Source: Nipponacmea schrenckii (taxonomy: Eukaryota > Mollusca > Gastropoda > Lottiidae). From it: a stretch of DNA of 64,000 nucleotides. Position 1 is the stretch's first letter. Each line of letters begins with the position of its first letter. The stretch is from NCBI GenBank assembly GCA_030562195.1, contig JAUJPP010000007.1, positions 31,369,769 to 31,433,768 of the forward strand. Direction: 5' to 3'. Made by a program: the position numbers and the translations under genes. The notes below the pieces were generated by a model. The model saw only the letters and a program-made list of their open reading frames with translations. It made no database searches and was not told the origin of the DNA. Shown piece after piece: positions 1 through 12,090 of this stretch.

Positions 1-1884
1 CTATAAAAACACCAATAAACAAAATGATAGAAGAATAAGAAAGCGTTTCGGACTATTAAACCACCAATAAAGCAACATAATAGAAGAATTAAATTAGAGA
101 TTTACACATATCTTGGTCTAGTAAATAATCAAATAAAACACGAAAGGGTCAATACAATTTAATGTGTATTTTCTCTACCGAAAGATTGGTAGATTTTAAA
201 CAAAGAATGTATTTAACTCTGTCTGTTGGTCAAGACATTCTCCACGTCGTTTTCAAAACGGAATGTCAATTAATATTATCTCTTTAAGTCAAATAACAAG
301 TTGCTTAAAGATAATGATCAGCTTAGTCTAAGATACTTTTTTTTATTTGCATGCCGGGTGTAGCTGGGTAAACATGAAAAATTCTCCAGTCGTTTCATGG
401 GACATTAAACTTCTTAAGGTTGCGAGTACCACGGGCATTACATTTAATATACCTTGGAAGTTTCAAAATATTACGAAAGCTAATGCAATAGGTTACTATA
501 GACTTAGTAACATTTAAAAATTATAAGTAAATAGATCTCTTTATACACAAATTGATTAACACAGATATATCTATTCTGGCCTGGCTGAGTGTTAGGTAAT
601 AATTGAAACCTGAACGGAACTTGTTGCCTAGACTTGTTATTCATTAATAATTCATTTCAAATTTCAAACTTATCTTTCAACCAACTCGCCTCATATCAAT
701 TCACATTACTTTCACAGATACACGAGGTGAATAGACTTTCAATAATTATAGACCGGTAAATATCACTTCAATTTAAAGTGCACCATCTTGAAAATTGCTG
801 ACTGTTGGTAGAACGAGCATCCAAATATATCCGAAGCCATGTATTCGCATTAAAAAGTTTTATCATTTTAAAGGTTGCGGATTTGAAGCTCCAAATAACC
901 CAGTCGATGATCTGTTAGTAGAAAGATGAGCCCAAAGATCCTAAGCTTTACAATTGAATAATCTCTGTAAGTAATTGTAAATGTAAAATGATTCCTAATT
1001 AAAACGTGTAGCATCTTAAAGTTTGTTGATATTTGAAGGCCCATGATGACAGGTCGATGATCTATTGGTCGAAAGATTCTCTCAAAAATCCTCTATATAT
1101 TAATATAGACCGCAAGATATCAATTGTCATTTATTCCAGTACAATCAGTTCCATAATGATTTAGGAGGTTTAAAATTGATTAAAAAGGGCACAAAATTAT
1201 GTGAAATGGCGATAAAGCGCCCTATGACTCATGTGGCCAATGTTCAAATCAATCTTCTTTAACAATATTGGACAATACACTATAAAGCGACTCATAATGG
1301 GTAAATTAAGACAAAATATATAATACTCTTGTCAGTTTACAATGATATTCTATTTTGAACACAATCCAAGATTTACAAGCATCAAAGGAATGTGAATATT
1401 AAGATATATTGTTTTTCATTGGATGGGAAATACGAGAGGGACTGCCATCGATCTCGTCTGGCTGGAGAGTTGAAAAATATCTCAAAATCTAGATGATATC
1501 ACCACTATATCTGATATTGTTTTCTTTTGATTTGAAAATTAAGATAGATAACGTCGGTGAGAAATAATATTTTTGATTTGAGGCGGACAGAATATATATT
1601 TGATGATGGGTTTGAAGAAACTAGCAATGATTAAAATGAAATACATCAGCACATACGCCATCTTTTTAAAGGGCCATAATATTCCTATCCATTATTAGAT
1701 ATTTTGAAATATTTCTGATCCAATAGCGCTTATTTAACAGCTATTTGTTGAATTACAAGAGAGCCAGAGATCACAATCCAATTTTGGAAAGATATTATGA
1801 TTTAGATCTATCATCTGGTACATCATTTAATATGAAGAAGACTGGCCCATCTTTGATAGAATTTTTTGTATCATTTTTATAAAC

Positions 1885-2040
1885 CTAGGAGTAATATACC
1901 ATTATGGAGTGATGAAGACTCTGTAAATTGTGTAAACACTGTAATCAAAACACTTAGGAGGAGTATACCATAAACACTGATGAAGACAATGTAAATTGTT
2001 GAAACGTTGTGAACAATAAACCCAAGAGTAGTATGTACCA
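1885..2040 (+). repeat. Tandem ~73-bp units with hammerhead-like motif (copy 1)
   Basis: Two head-to-tail units each carry a TGATGAAGAC box followed by TGTAAATTGT and a GAAAC-like box. The second unit (about 1957-2030) is the better preserved: CTGATGA at 1977, a 6-bp stem with GTAA loop, and GAAAC at 2001. The same pair recurs at about 11800-11945 in copy 2. Confidence 0.6.
1977..2013 (+). ncRNA. Hammerhead-ribozyme-like motif, inactive-looking
   Basis: CTGATGA (1977-1983) is followed by a stem GACAAT/ATTGTT with loop GTAA and then GAAAC (2001-2005). These are the two conserved boxes and stem II of a hammerhead. After GAAAC the expected minimal stem III and NUH cleavage triplet reads GTTGTGAA, so the triplet is damaged. 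The homologous copy at 11875 has an intact GTA there but a damaged core (CCGATGA). Confidence 0.4.
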
Positions 2041-2659
2041 GGCTTACTTTCATAATTTCTAAAAGTCCCTGGCTTGTTCAGTCGTTGTCACAGAATGACC
2101 CGGCTCTTCGTCTTTTTTTATTATTACACGACGATTCTGAAATCAATCCTTACGTGGCTCTATATCGAAAACATGTAAGAAATCATTTATACTACTTTAA
2201 AATATTCTTTTTATAGAAGCGACTAACATTTCTCATTTTATTGAATCTATAAACTTCAAAGTTTAAAAGACCTCAAAACACTTTTACTTTTCCAAAATAT
2301 TCGCTGATCGTGTTTACCATCCACTTTGAACTTAATTTCTACTAGTGGATGTTCTTTGTCGATCGTATAGAATCACAGAATTGCTGTAAGCAATAAATAG
2401 AGACCTTTAATACCAAACTTTGTGGTGTGCTTTTGTCAAGATTTTGTGTGTGAGAGGGGGTGACATTTCCCCCTTGTACGACCAATGCCCATGACTTACT
2501 AATTACCCTTTTATTGTCCGTCAAGTTCGTTGATTTCAATGAAGGAATATGTTACGTAAGAATAATGATAATACACACCTTCTTTAACAGGGCTTATATT
2601 ATAACGCCACCTCGACAATCAAATTATTTCAGTCTAGTAGCGAAATACGTCATCCATTG

Positions 2660-2920
2660 CATTGTCTCCATGGACTGAATGTTAAACAGGACCATGTCCT
2701 TGTGTATTAGACCTTATTCTGACCCATGTAAAAAAAGACTCTATGTTTGTCTCCATGGGCTGAATGTTAAACCGGACCATGTCCTTGTGTATTGGACCTA
2801 ATTCTGACCCATGTCAAATAAAGAGTTTATGTTTTTCCCCATTTGCTGAATATTAGACAGGACCATGTCCTTGTGTATTGGACTTAATTTAACTCATGTA
2901 AAAAAAGGAGTTTATTTATT
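2660..2920 (+). repeat. Dispersed repeat, type B monomers
   Basis: Three units of about 80 bp share the core GGACCATGTCCTTGTGTATT, then a segment with CTGACCCATGTAAA, and end in AATAAAGAGTTTAT. The family recurs at 14800-15060, 20390-20640 and 48990-49110. Confidence 0.8.
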
Positions 2921-3834
2921 CATTTATATTCCCCTGGCAATTGAACCAATTTAAACATTGCCAGAGAGGCCAAGAAACAATATTGAAGAAATAAAATAAG
3001 ATTAAAGGAAGTTAAAAGGCAGTGAATGGGGTTGTTTGGCTTCAAATGAAGTTTTCTATTAGACATGAACAGCTTTCTTTGTGTCTATATAGCTTTATAC
3101 AACTGAGACAACTTAGAGAGTCTCCGAGAGTTTCCGTTCTAAGAAGAAGGAACGACGTTCCAATCAGCAGCTATTACAGCCAAACAGCCCAAAAGTTTGC
3201 TGAATCTGTTCTTGCCTTTTGATAGGATGAGATTCATTTTTCATTTTTGAGTTGTTTATCGATTAAAAAAAACTTAAACGAATTGAAAAGTTCAATGATA
3301 TTTGGGTGTGTGTTGGGTGGGGAGAGGGGGGAACCTCGTTAGTGTTAAGGTATTAGAGTGTATCAAGAAATAATGGGGCAGGTCGAGTGAAACGGCGGAA
3401 AACTACTGGCAGTAGAGGCGTCCCAAACCCTGCGTACAGGGTATACAATGAGCAATCATGCCGACCATCCAGTGTTACCCGAGCTGTTACTTATCTTCAG
3501 ACAAATGGTGCCGAGTGTCGTGTTTACAAACATGATAATATTGGTAATAGAAGAAGTAAAATTCCGTTATTACCATATCTGATTAGACATCATAGTCTAG
3601 TCGAGTATAGACAATGGTTTATACAGACACCAAACATCGCGTTTTAATTACAACTTTTCACGTCTTCTTATTCAAGGCTGGAATAACAAAGACAGTGTAA
3701 GTTGAAACTTGAATGATCGACAATTTTCCAATCGAAGATTAATTAAAGAATGAAAGAATGAAGTCAACGGTCAAAATCACAAACAAACAAATTGTAGAGT
3801 GGGTTATAGCACAACCGACTGAGAAATCTCATAC

Positions 3835-4138
3835 TTACTGGCCTCTAATAGCTGAACGACTGAAACTTACTGTCTCTTTCCTCTGATACCGGTACGGTGA
3901 CAAGCAAAAAGATTGGTGCACTGCAGGCTGAGAAATCAGATACTTGCTGACTTTTACAGCCTCTGATAGCTGTCCGACTAGTCTGAAACTTACTGACACT
4001 TACGGTTGATACCGATACGGTGACAAGCAAAAAGATTGGTGCACTGCAGACTTAGAAACCCGATACGTGCTGACTTTACAGCCTCTGGTAGCTGTCCGAC
4101 TAGTCTGAAACTTACGGTTGATACCGGCACGGTGACAA
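3835..4138 (+). repeat. 122-bp satellite, copy 1 part
   Basis: Two and a half units of about 122 bp contain GCAAAAAGATTGGTGCACTG, AGCTGTCCGACTAGTCTGAA and CGGTACGGTGACA. The array runs into the N gap and is resumed in copy 2 at 15910-16288 and 16922-17104. Confidence 0.88.
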
Positions 4139-4638
4139 NNNNNNNNNNNNNNNNNNNNNNNNNNNNNNNNNNNNNNNNNNNNNNNNNNNNNNNNNNNNNN
4201 NNNNNNNNNNNNNNNNNNNNNNNNNNNNNNNNNNNNNNNNNNNNNNNNNNNNNNNNNNNNNNNNNNNNNNNNNNNNNNNNNNNNNNNNNNNNNNNNNNNN
4301 NNNNNNNNNNNNNNNNNNNNNNNNNNNNNNNNNNNNNNNNNNNNNNNNNNNNNNNNNNNNNNNNNNNNNNNNNNNNNNNNNNNNNNNNNNNNNNNNNNNN
4401 NNNNNNNNNNNNNNNNNNNNNNNNNNNNNNNNNNNNNNNNNNNNNNNNNNNNNNNNNNNNNNNNNNNNNNNNNNNNNNNNNNNNNNNNNNNNNNNNNNNN
4501 NNNNNNNNNNNNNNNNNNNNNNNNNNNNNNNNNNNNNNNNNNNNNNNNNNNNNNNNNNNNNNNNNNNNNNNNNNNNNNNNNNNNNNNNNNNNNNNNNNNN
4601 NNNNNNNNNNNNNNNNNNNNNNNNNNNNNNNNNNNNNN
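4139..4638. other. Assembly gap of exactly 500 N
   Basis: The run of N is exactly 500 bases, the usual fixed placeholder for a gap of unknown size. It interrupts the 122-bp satellite of copy 1. Translations crossing it are meaningless. Confidence 0.99.
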
Positions 4639-4649
4639 GTCAAATAGAA

Positions 4650-4990
4650 TAGAACAAGCAACCGTAAGTGTCCTTGAATAGCAACCTATACATGTCCTTA
4701 ACAAGCATCCTATACATGTCCTGAACAAGCAATCGTACATGCCCTTAACAAGCAACTATACGTGTCCTTAACAAGCAACCATAAGTGTCCTTGAATAGCA
4801 ACCTATACATGTCCTTCACAAGCATCCTATACATGTCCTTAACAAGCAATCGTACATGCCCTTAACAAACAACTATACGTGTCCTTAACGAGCATCTATA
4901 CGTGTCCTTAACAAGCAACCTATACACGTCCTTAACAAGCAACCATGAAGGTCCTAAATCAGACACAATGCTAGTCCTAAACAAGCCACC
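4650..4990 (+). repeat. 24-bp minisatellite
   Basis: About 14 units follow the pattern GTCCTTAACAAGCAACCTAT plus ACAT, with drift between units. The array starts immediately after the N gap. Confidence 0.85.
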
Positions 4991-6560
4991 GTACAAGCAC
5001 AGTCAGCATTAGTTGTTGCGAAATAGGAGACTTTTTTTTTGTTAATTCAAATCGCCACAAACCTTTTAAAGTATTTATTTAAGAATTTACACTAAAAATC
5101 AACTTAATACGGTGGGTGATATTCACTGGCACAGTCTCATTACGACTCGGAATAATTTACAGTGTACTCTTATACATCTAGTTATAGGATTTAAAGGGAT
5201 ACATTCGTTTTATATATACTTTACTAGCTGATAGAGAATAATTTCAGCCATCTGTATAATCATATAAACATTAACTTTACCAGCTGATAGGGCACACTTA
5301 CAGCTATCGGTATAGTCGTTTTATATATACTTTACTGGCTTATAGAGCTCATTTTCAGCCATCTGTAAAGTCATCTAAATATTAACTTTACCAACTGATA
5401 GAGCTCTATTTCAGCTTTCTGCCTTTTATTCACACCCCTTTACCAGATGATAGGTCTCTATTTCAGCTAATGACCACAACATATCGTTACTTCAGGCTTA
5501 TATGAATAATTTCTTGAAGTGATTTACATCAATCAAACTGTGTAAATTCAATATTTCCCTTTAATTTCCACTATCACTTTGTGGAATACTTCAGCTGAAT
5601 CGTCGTATACGATCAGATGTCGCGGGTTCGAAACCTTCTCACGGTGTCACATTTTTCACCTGTATCACAAAGTAAAGTTAAAACGATAACGTCCTTTTAT
5701 TTATAATGTATGCAATTTTATTTTTCCTTTAGACGATGGTGTCTTTGTAATAGAATAGAAGAAGAAAACCAATTGTCAGATGACTCGTTGTGGTATTAAA
5801 GCTTCTACGAGGATCGTAGTTATTCGTGACCTTACAACGAAAACTCTTTGACAATAATAACCGCCGAATTTTACAATTACATCTGAAAAAGTTTTCCTAA
5901 CATAAGTATATCATCTTCAGAATAATGTTTAGTGAAAAGTCCATAAAAAGTCCAAAGTTTCGGATTAAAGACATCTGTTCATTCTGAAGAAATGATTAAA
6001 CAGTTTAGGGTAATTGACCAAGCGGCAGTATCTTTATTATAGCAGTATACAATATGTAGATATGCGAGGACGCGGTCTCGTTGAATATATTATTTATTTC
6101 TTTATGAAGTCGTGGTCAATGATTACAGACGCTAATGATTTCAATTCTTTATAATTGAGGCCTCCATTCATATTTTCAGACGTCTTTTCACGATTGATTC
6201 ATTATTTAACCATTTCATCTAGACCTCAACAACGCTCTAGTTCTATACCTTCATAAAAAAACATCACCATAAACGCCGGCTATTGAAATTTTGACATATG
6301 AAGCCGACGTTATGAGTTTATTACTAGTGTTATATTTTCGTTATCCGTCTTCTTCAGCTCAACCTAGAACAGAAAATTAGGATATAAAAATTACCATTTC
6401 ACTTTCAACTGCGTTAGGTAGACATTTAGTGGTATTTCATGTCTGAAATATTGCCAAGTACAATTGCCGGGGTAAGTGCATGGTCGAGAGGACTGCATCT
6501 CGGACGAACAAATCTTCATATAAGCAACCGATATGATAGAATTAAAGCAGGTATGCCTTC
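4991..6560. other. Intergenic, repeat-bearing, no gene seen
   Basis: At 5200-5490 there is a decayed tandem repeat (unit about 60 bp, dimer about 110 bp) built on TTTACCAGCTGATAG and TTTCAGCCATCTGTA. The rest is AT-rich with no supported gene. A B-box-like GGTTCGAAACC at 5627 is not accompanied by a tRNA fold. Confidence 0.6.
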
Positions 6561-6565
6561 GGATG

Positions 6566-6720
6566 AATAAATCACTAATAAGCAACATAATAAGAGAATA
6601 ACACAGCGTCTCAAACTATAAAAACACCAATAAACAAAATGATAGAAGAATAAGAAAGCGTTTCGGACTATTAAACCACCAATAAAGCAACATAATAGAA
6701 GAATTAAATTAGAGATTTAC
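6566..6720 (+). repeat. Degenerate ~52-bp tandem repeat at the start of copy 2
   Basis: Three diverged units with AATAAGCAACATAATA and AGAAGAATAA motifs span the boundary between unique sequence and copy 2. The last two also occur at bases 1-110. Confidence 0.55.
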
Positions 6721-7633
6721 ACATATCTTGGTCTAGTAAATAATCAAATAAAACACGAAAGGGTCAATACAATTTAATGTGTATTTTCTCTACCGAAAGA
6801 TTGGTAGATTTTAAACAAAGAATGTATTTAACTCTGTCTGTTGGTCAAGACATTCTCCACGTCGTTTTCAAAACGGAATGTCAATTAATATTATCTCTTT
6901 AAGTCAAATAACAAGTTGCTTAAAGATAATGATCAGCTTAGTCTAAGATACTTTTTTTTATTTGCATGCCGGGTGTAGCTGGGTAAACATGAAAAATTCT
7001 CCAGTCGTTTCATGGGACATTAAACTTCTTAAGGTTGCGAGTACCACGGGCATTACATTTAATATACCTTGGAAGTTTCAAAATATTACGAAAGCTAATG
7101 CAATAGGTTACTATAGACTAAGTAACATTTAAAAATTATAAGTAAATAGATCTCTTTATACACAAATTGATTAACACAGATATATCTATTCTGGCCTGGC
7201 TGAGTGTTAGGTAATAATTGAAACCTGAACGGAACTTGTTGCCTATGGAAGACCATGACTATCTAAATTCATCATTATGTCCGCTGTTTTCAATTATGTT
7301 TGATTTTTCAACATTTGATATGAAATTTCGACATTTGTAGACTTCAATGAACATTTGTTTATTAATATCGACATTTGTACTCCCAAATGGACATTTGTAC
7401 CGCGAAATCAGTAACTTGTCGAATTTAACAAATGTTGAAAAACAAATCTTGAAATACAAATCGGGAAAAACAAATCTCCAAAAACATTTCTTCAAATGCA
7501 AGTTCAGAAAATTAGTATACCATCATTGTGACGTCAGGAGGCGCTGTGTGTCAATTAACCTTCAGCGTCCTGACTATAAATTTCAAAATCGAAAGTAGAA
7601 ATTGTACATGAATATAGGTCTAGGCCTACTTAC

Positions 7634-7697
7634 CCATCAACAAGTCGGCTGCCTTCTTCATCAACTCCAATGCTGCTTTTTTCTTTGGGGGATCCAT
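7634..7697 (-). CDS. Candidate first exon inside the long-TIR element
   Basis: Reading the minus strand from ATG at 7697 gives MDPPKKKAALELMKKAADLL and a few more residues, then ATG-G|GTAAGT, a strong 5' splice site. PPKKK could be a nuclear localisation signal. It might be the first exon of a lost transposase or accessory gene. No following exon could be found in the element, so function is unknown and reality uncertain. Confidence 0.25.
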
Positions 7698-9144
7698 TAG
7701 GACTAGGTGTAGTACAGGAAAGTTGGCCTTATACAAGAAAGTATTTGTTTATATATAACGTTCGCTGTGATGGCAAGAGATATTTACCACTAGTGGCAAA
7801 TAGCTAAATGCCGTTCAAATGGCTATATGCCACGCGTGGTAAAAATTAAAATTACATAAAATGAGTAGTTTGGAATACAAACTTTTTCGGGCATGCATTT
7901 TAATCATTATTACTGTTAAACCCATATAAATATTCCAGTAAATGACGGCTAAAACTAAATATTAATAAACTATAAAATGAAAGTAGGATTTCGAAGGTCA
8001 GGGTCAGTTTAGACCTCAAGGACGCAATGTGATGTTTATATATCATATCGAATTGACCGGGCCTTATTAAATTTAGCATGCCATAATAATTTTTTTTTCT
8101 CTGAATTAAGAGGCCTCGTGTATGCACATCACCAACTAGTGACTACAAAGAAGCGAACAAGCACAAACAATACTACATAGGCCTACTAGAATACAAATCT
8201 TTAATGATTAACGAAAGCGGCCCATAACTTCAACAAAACCTCAATGCTCTAAATTTATCAGAATGCTACGGTAAGAGATTCTTACGGACAGGCAATTTAC
8301 GTAAGTTCATCATCTGAAAGACTGGAAATAACTAAGTTTTGTTATATAAAAAGGAGGTGTGAAAAGATTAACGCAACTGTCATGAGGTTGTAAATCGTCA
8401 TTGCATTTTGGAAAAATGAATCTTGACTGCTAAATAAACTAAAAACTGGATCTAGGGGTTTATGTAGAAAATGCCCGAGGAAGGAGCCCCTTGAGGTAAT
8501 AATAGGTTAGTGTTTAGTGATTATATAGATAAATATCAATGCCTATAGGTAATACCGTTATCCATAAACTCGTTCTTTTCAGGAATTTTCACAACAGAGT
8601 AAGTATAAAATAGTAAAGACAATAGGACTATTTTGTTTCATATTATGGGCCTACATAAACCAATGGTGGGATGTAGGGCTATTTGTATTCTTTGGAACGA
8701 AACGGAACTGAACAGGTTGTATTCTTGTCCCGTTCCGCAAAGTACATATGCACCTTATCTGTATTTTGGGGAACGAAACGGGAAAAGATAATCTATGTAT
8801 ATCGTTGGCAGACAATATTCTGGCCGAAACGTCTGTTACAGTTGTTGTTTTCTTCCCGTCTAGTCTGGTTACGCAGTCGGTTACAATCTCGTTGGTGTGA
8901 CAGCCAAAAGTGGGTCTAGGCCCTAAGAGTAGACCCTAGTCACGGCATTTTTTATGCGAGTGTTTGAATTGCAGAAGTTTGTTTCAAGATGAGTAGACTG
9001 GTTTAATGAAAAGTAACGGAGATTATAATCTTGTCCCGTGCCACAAAAATCAGATTAGAGGTATAAATCTGTTTTCTGTGTTCCGTTCCATGTCGCGTTC
9101 TGCAAAATGAAAATACAGTATCGTCAAATTTGTACCTTCTAGAG

Positions 9145-9374
9145 CAGGGGTTCCCAAACTTCGGCCTGCTGCCCAGATACGACCCGGCCCTATCGAAAAG
9201 ATTCCATTCGGCCCACAGAAGTTTTGATTTCGATTTTTTCAAAGTGTTAAACATGCTTTTTTGGAAACAGTATCTAAATAAAGAAACGGGGAAATGTAAG
9301 GCTTGTACTCAGTGGCCTGAAACCAAAATCCTTTTTTAATCTGACCTACATGACAAATTAATTAGGAACCCCTG
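9145..9374. mobile_element. 230-bp hAT MITE nested in the long-TIR element
   Basis: The left end CAGGGGTTCCCAAACTT and the right end GGAACCCCTG form a short hAT-type inverted terminus. The 8-bp duplication TTCTAGAG lies at 9137-9144 and 9375-9382. No coding capacity is present. CAGGGG termini with 8-bp duplications are diagnostic of hAT elements. Confidence 0.88.
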
Positions 9375-11874
9375 TTCTAGAGTGTTAACAGACAATGGTA
9401 GGAGAATCGACGGACGGATGAACGAACGAAGGTGACGCGAGTATACGACCAAACTTTCAAAATGCACAAAATTAGTCCTTTTTCTTATCTTTCTATGGAA
9501 AGAGGAGAACCCTCGCAGATGTTCCATGGGAGTCACATAATCTCGACCCTCGACAGTAGTTGGTAATCGCACAAAAAAGGGATTGGCTAATAATAATAAT
9601 TTCAGCGTAAAGGAGAACTGATAGAATTACTCTATGATATTCAGGCCTTGCCACGTGGTCATTTAGGAGAAGGATAAAAATAACCATGAATCGTTTAGAA
9701 AATGGCTGACAAATTTCACCGCTTGCTTTTTTTCTGAAGTCCTAGCGAAACAAACACAGATTCTGCATTAATATTTTACACTTTGAATACATTTATTTCA
9801 TCAACACAGTAGCTTCAAACATAGAAATCATCATAAAAGTCCGTTTTTAAAAACCACGTGGTATATTAAAAACGTGCCACTTATTCTTTCAATGAAGCCT
9901 ATAGCGACCTTGCTAAAATTACCACGAGTGGCAAATAGACAGTCCCGCTGTGATTGGATAATTGATCCCCGTTTCGAACCCTGTTGACCACTTCGTACCC
10001 ACATCGCTCAATTTTAATGACAAGAAAATAAACTGAATACCCAAGTATTTCTCAATATTCCTATTACTATTGATCGAGGAAATTGAATCGGATTAGGCTT
10101 ATCATTATTATAATATTAGAAATAACTAGATGATTACCCCGACACAATTATCACTAAGAACTTAGGCGTTTTCTACTTTCGATTTTAAAACTTATATTCA
10201 GGAGGCTGGAAGTCAAACGACTTACAGCGCCTCCTGACGTCATAATGATGGTATACTAATTTTCTGAAGTTGCATTTGAAGAAATGTTTTTGAAGATTTG
10301 TTATTCTAGATTTGTATTTCATGATTTGTTTTTCAACATTTGTTAAATCCGACAAGTTACTGATTTCGCGGTACAAATGTCCATTTGGGAGTACAAATGT
10401 CGATATTAATAAACAAATGTTCATTGAAGTCTACAAATGTCGAAATTTCATATCAAATGTAGAAAAATCAAACATAATTGAAAACAGCGGACATAATGAT
10501 GAATTTAGATAGTCATGGTCTTCCATAGTTGCCTAGACTTGTTATTCATTAATAATTCATTTCAAATTTCAAACTTATCTTTCAACCAACTCGCCTCATA
10601 TCAATTCACATTACTTTCACAGATACACGAGGTGAATAGACTTTCAATAATTATAGACCGGTAAATATCACTTCAATTTAAAGTGCACCATCTTGAAAAT
10701 TGCTGACTGTTGGTAGAACGAGCATCCAAATATATCCGAAGCCATGTATTCGCATTAAAAAGTTTTATCATTTTAAAGGTTGCGGATTTGAAGCTCCAAA
10801 TAACCCAGTCGATGATCTGTTAGTAGAAAGATGATCCCAAAGATCCTAAGCTTTACAATTGAATAATCTCTGTAAGTAATTGTAAATGTAAAATGATTCC
10901 TAATTAAAACGTGTAGCATCTTAAAGTTTGTTGATATTTGAAGGCCCATGATGACAGGTCGATGATCTATTGGTCGAAAGATTCTCTCAAAAATCCTCTA
11001 TATATTAATATAGACCGCAAGATATCAATTGTCATTTATTCCAGTCCAATCAGTTCCATAATGATTTAGGAGGTTTAAAATTGATTAAAAAGGGCACAAA
11101 ATTATGTGAAATGGCGATAAAGCGCACTATGACTCATGTGGCCCATGTTCAAATCAATCTTCTTTAACAATATTGGACAATACACTATAAAGCGACTCAT
11201 AATGGGTAAATTAAGACAAAATATATAATACTCTTGTCAGTTTACAATGATATTCTATTTTGAACACAATCCAAGATTTACAAGCATCAAAGGAATGTGA
11301 ATATTAAGATATATTGTTTTTCATTGGATGGGAAATACGAGAGGGACTGCCATCGATCTCGTCTGGCTGGAGAGTTGAAAAATATCTCAAAATCTAGATG
11401 ATATCACCACTATATCTGATATTGTTTTCTTTTGATTTGAAAATTAAGATAGATAACGTCGGTGAGAAATAATATTTTTGATTAGAGGCGGACAGAATTG
11501 ATGATGGGTTTGAAGAAACTAGCAATGATTAAAATGAAATACATCAGCACATACGCCATCTTTTTAAAGGGCCATAATATTCCTATCCATTATTAGATAT
11601 TTTGAAATATTTCTGATCCAATAGCGCTTATCTAACAGCTATTTGTTGAATTACAAGAGAGCCAGAGATCACAATCCAATTTTGGAAAGATATTATGATT
11701 TAAATCTATCATCTGATACATCATATAATATGAAGAAGACTGGCCCATCTTTGATAGAATTTTTTGTATCATTTTTATAAACCTAGGAGTAATATACCAT
11801 TATGGAGTGATGATGATTCTGTAAATTGTGTAAACACTGTAATCAAAACACTTAGGAGGAGTATACCATAAACA

Positions 11875-11911
11875 CCGATGAAGACAATGTAAATTGTTGA
11901 AACGTTGTGTA
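11875..11911 (+). ncRNA. Hammerhead-like motif, copy 2
   Basis: This is the copy-2 counterpart of 1977-2013. Here the core reads CCGATGA instead of CTGATGA, but the GACAAT-GTAA-ATTGTT stem, GAAAC, and the AC-GTTGT-GTA segment that can form a 2-bp stem III followed by a cleavable GUA are all present. Confidence 0.35.
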
Positions 11912-12020
11912 CAATAAACCCAAGAGTAGTATGTACCAGGCTTACTATCATCATTTCTAAAAGTCCCTGGCTTGTTCAGTCGTTGTCTGTGAACGGAATG
12001 ACCCGGCTCTTCGTCTTTTT

Positions 12021-12045
12021 GCGTGGCAAATAAAATTTGTCACGC
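12021..12045. other. Terminal hairpin of the T-rich insertion
   Basis: GCGTGGCAAAT and ATTTGTCACGC pair over 11 positions with one G-T wobble, with an AAA loop. The hairpin sits exactly at the left junction of the insertion. Confidence 0.8.
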
Positions 12046-12058
12046 TTTGTTTTCGTTC

Positions 12059-12090
<32 letters not shown>

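Larger units (their letters stand above)
1..4138 (+). repeat. Copy 1 of a long direct duplication
   Basis: Base 1 onward matches base 6617 onward with only scattered substitutions and small indels, in the same order and orientation. It continues through the tandem satellite that begins near 3835, where an N gap cuts it off. Copy 1 lacks the three large insertions seen in copy 2. No host gene is recognisable. Short ORFs at 3022 and 3387 are open in both copies, but only because the copies are nearly identical. Confidence 0.93.
7244..10527. mobile_element. 3.28-kb long-TIR DNA transposon (IS3EU-like)
   Basis: The termini are TATGGAAGACCATGAC and its reverse complement, with inverted repeats of about 357 bp (7244-7600 and 10170-10527). 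The 6-bp sequence GTTGCC flanks both ends (7238-7243, 10528-10533). Copy 1 of the duplication has the empty site at about 617-627, which proves insertion. No transposase is seen. The TAT/ATA ends and 6-bp duplication match what I recall of the IS3EU superfamily; a long-TIR foldback element is the alternative. Confidence 0.85.

Noticed and set aside
3022..3647. Short ORFs conserved at 15146-15685
   Set aside because: Conservation is due to the whole segment being duplicated; the frames differ in length between copies and show no family.
3990..4755. Long ORFs on both strands across 4139-4638
   Set aside because: They run through 500 N and have no sequence content.
5590..5650. Possible tRNA gene around GGTTCGAAACC
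   Set aside because: No acceptor stem, anticodon arm or convincing A box; at most a SINE fragment.
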